Shown one piece after another: positions 63,651 to 64,000 of a stretch of 64,000 nucleotides of DNA. The stretch is from the NCBI GenBank assembly GCA_913061475.1, contig CAJXUN010000001.1, forward strand, positions 62,001-126,000, read 5' to 3'. The notes beneath the pieces were generated by a model, which did no database searches, was not told where the DNA came from, and was given only the letters and a program-made list of their open reading frames with translations. Within the stretch, counting starts at the first letter, position 1. Every line of letters begins with the position of its first letter. The DNA is from an uncultured Colwellia sp. (GTDB taxonomy: Bacteria > Pseudomonadota > Gammaproteobacteria > Enterobacterales > Alteromonadaceae). A program made the position numbers and the translations under genes.

Positions 63651-64000
63651 TTATTCGTAAGCTAAAGGATCAGTGGCATTGTTATCAGCAAAGGCTTCTA
63701 AGCGTTCTTGGCAGGCACCACATTTACCACAGGCTTTTTCTCGGCCATTATAACAAGTCCAAGTATCATCATAACTCAAGCCCATTTTTATGCCGTCGGT
63801 TAATATGTCTGATTTGGTATCGTTTAAATACGGGCTGAAAATTTCTACCGCTTCATAATTGGCTATTTGGCAAACATCATTCATTTTCATCACGAATTCA
63901 GGTCGACAATCTGGATAAATAGCATGATCGCCAGAATGGGCGCCATAATAGACTTGTGACGCTTTTACCGATACCGCATAACCCACCGCTAATGACAGTA
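63651..64000 (-). CDS. queC: 7-cyano-7-deazaguanine synthase, C-terminal part (truncated by window edge)
   Basis: The last 116 codons of a minus-strand gene that continues past base 64000 (the frame stays open). Makes preQ0 from carboxy-deazaguanine and ammonia for queuosine synthesis. Visible features: [20 protein letters not shown], the [11 protein letters not shown] segment and the zinc cysteines [14 protein letters not shown]. Convergent with lysC. Confidence 0.93.
   Translation of the reverse strand, partial: LSLAVGYAVSVKASQVYYGAHSGDHAIYPDCRPEFVMKMNDVCQIANYEAVEIFSPYLNDTKSDILTDGIKMGLSYDDTWTCYNGREKACGKCGACQERLEAFADNNATDPLAYE

Noticed and set aside
63641-63838. 65-codon plus-strand frame opposite queC
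   Set aside because: Antisense to a recognised queC reading frame with zinc-site cysteines.

Overview
The window looks like chromosomal core sequence of a marine gammaproteobacterium, most likely Alteromonadales and probably the Colwellia/Thalassotalea group. This placement is inferred from low-GC codon use, the acnD-prpF type of methylcitrate pathway, the giant 1614-residue NAD-glutamate dehydrogenase, the DUF1302/DUF1329 pair, and gene orders shared with Enterobacteria and Vibrio. I see no rRNA, tRNA, CRISPR array, insertion sequence or prophage. Almost everything is vertically inherited housekeeping DNA, with a gene-poor accessory stretch at about 51.6-55.2 kb.

Layout. 1-489 is the 3' end of an RND efflux permease. 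The gap behind it holds the decayed end of a sensor histidine kinase gene. 1.2-6.6 kb carries rne (minus), rluC (plus) and yceF (minus). 6.7-16.9 kb is the lipid/cell-wall/replication cluster yceD-rpmF-plsX-fabD-fabG-acpP-fabF-pabC-mltG-tmk-holB-pilZ-tatD; fabH is missing from its usual place between plsX and fabD. A 0.5-kb gap at 16.9-17.4 kb contains several hairpins with GGA-bearing loops and may encode a small RNA. 17.4-18.6 kb is a fused SpmA/SpmB-type membrane protein. 18.9-26.1 kb is the propionate (2-methylcitrate) locus gntR-prpB-prpC-acnD-prpF, with three TGTCGACA operator-like sites around gntR.

26.2-35.4 kb: a DUF2057 exported protein, msrC, a small unknown gene, proQ, prc, nhaC, pepN and a DUF2835 gene. 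35.7-42.7 kb: an envelope cluster of DUF1302 (putative outer-membrane barrel), DUF1329, a YCF48-like exported propeller and an MMPL-type RND transporter, probably a lipid or hydrophobic-compound transport system. 42.9-51.6 kb: gdhB (NAD-GDH), pyrD, a coiled-coil membrane protein and asnB. 51.6-56.4 kb: a beta-lactamase-fold serine hydrolase with a TPR tail, a CBM9/DOMON-like exported protein, and an exported pyroglutamyl-peptidase-like protein whose catalytic Cys is replaced by Ser, separated by long non-coding gaps.

56.4-64.0 kb: mltD, gloB, yafS, ybgI, elyC, then a lysine riboswitch, a candidate 41-residue upstream ORF, lysC, and the 3' part of queC. Terminators are clear at most operon ends.

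The observations most worth following up are: the exported Cys-to-Ser C15-like protein; the riboswitch-uORF-lysC arrangement; the GGA-hairpin RNA candidate; the DUF1302/DUF1329/YCF48/RND system; the TGTCGACA regulon; the histidine-kinase relic; the apparently leaderless yceD; and the terminator that abuts pabC.
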